Below, piece by piece: positions 63,965-64,000 of a DNA stretch of 64,000 bases; position 1 is the first letter of the stretch, and the number at the start of each line of letters is the position of its first letter. The stretch comes from Tetrahymena elliotti 4EA (lineage: Eukaryota; Ciliophora; Oligohymenophorea; Hymenostomatida; Tetrahymenidae): the NCBI GenBank assembly GCA_000231825.2, contig JH720374.1, forward strand, positions 142,426 to 206,425. The letters are read 5' to 3'. A program made the position numbers and the translations under genes. A model generated the notes under the pieces. It was not told the DNA's origin and did not search any database. It saw only the letters and a program-made list of their open reading frames with translations.

Positions 63965-64000
63965 TTCAAATAATATTTTGTCTTTTTTTTTAGATTATGA

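Noticed and set aside
1..64000. tRNA, rRNA, CRISPR arrays, transposase genes
   Set aside because: No tRNA cloverleaf signature, rRNA core, regular spacer array, reverse transcriptase or DDE motif was seen on either strand.
1..64000. Telomere repeats or the Tetrahymena chromosome breakage sequence
   Set aside because: No C4A2/G4T2 arrays were present. No match to the 15-bp breakage sequence was noticed. The G-rich islet at 53304 is too short and irregular.

Overview
The window is nuclear DNA of a ciliate, most likely Tetrahymena or a close oligohymenophorean relative. By eye it is about four fifths A+T. With the standard code almost no long ORF exists. When TAA and TAG are read as glutamine and only TGA as stop, long domain-bearing genes appear on both strands, and 15 of the 16 better-supported genes end at TGA (the sixteenth, at 50239, also does, in a less certain model). 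Introns are GT...AG and mostly about 50-380 nt, too long for Paramecium. No telomere, tRNA or rRNA gene was seen, so this looks like the interior of a macronuclear chromosome. Exon models below were built by hand; those called phase-consistent sum to an exact multiple of three.

Layout. 1-12.8 kb: a large membrane protein (-, 289-3316); a SUMO-ligase-like protein with three tandem MIZ/SP-RING modules and a Q/N-rich tail (-, 4968-8206); a coiled-coil/PH-domain protein (+, 9431-12833). 13.8-44.3 kb is a family cluster. It holds three EamA/drug-metabolite transporter paralogues (13794-14828 +, 24823-25854 -, 27757-28884 +) interleaved with two very large paralogous surface proteins (16144-24370 + and 35033-44263 +). 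Each surface protein has a propeller-like N-terminus, glycine-rich beta-helix repeats, a cysteine-rich segment and a multi-pass membrane domain. An unrecognised multi-exon gene (30016-32399 -) lies between them.

44.8-48.3 kb: a protein with two cyclic-nucleotide-binding domains. 48.3-52.4 kb is gene-poor, with one probable small multi-exon gene near 50.2-51.5 kb. 52.4-60.4 kb is a compact housekeeping block: a small N-myristoylated EF-hand-like protein (-), head to head with the mitochondrial calcium uniporter MCU (+), then the centrosome/cilium protein CEP131/AZI1 (+) and a myristoylated von Willebrand A-domain protein (+). 61.4-64 kb holds a long disordered Ser/Gln/Asn-rich protein (-).

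Nothing here looks like an operon or a mobile-element cargo. The most interesting points are the triple SP-RING protein with a degenerate middle module, a strong hairpin inside one of its introns, the co-duplicated transporter/surface-protein pairs, the EF-hand/MCU divergent pair with a CG-alternating tract between them, and a probable overlooked gene at 50.2-51.5 kb.
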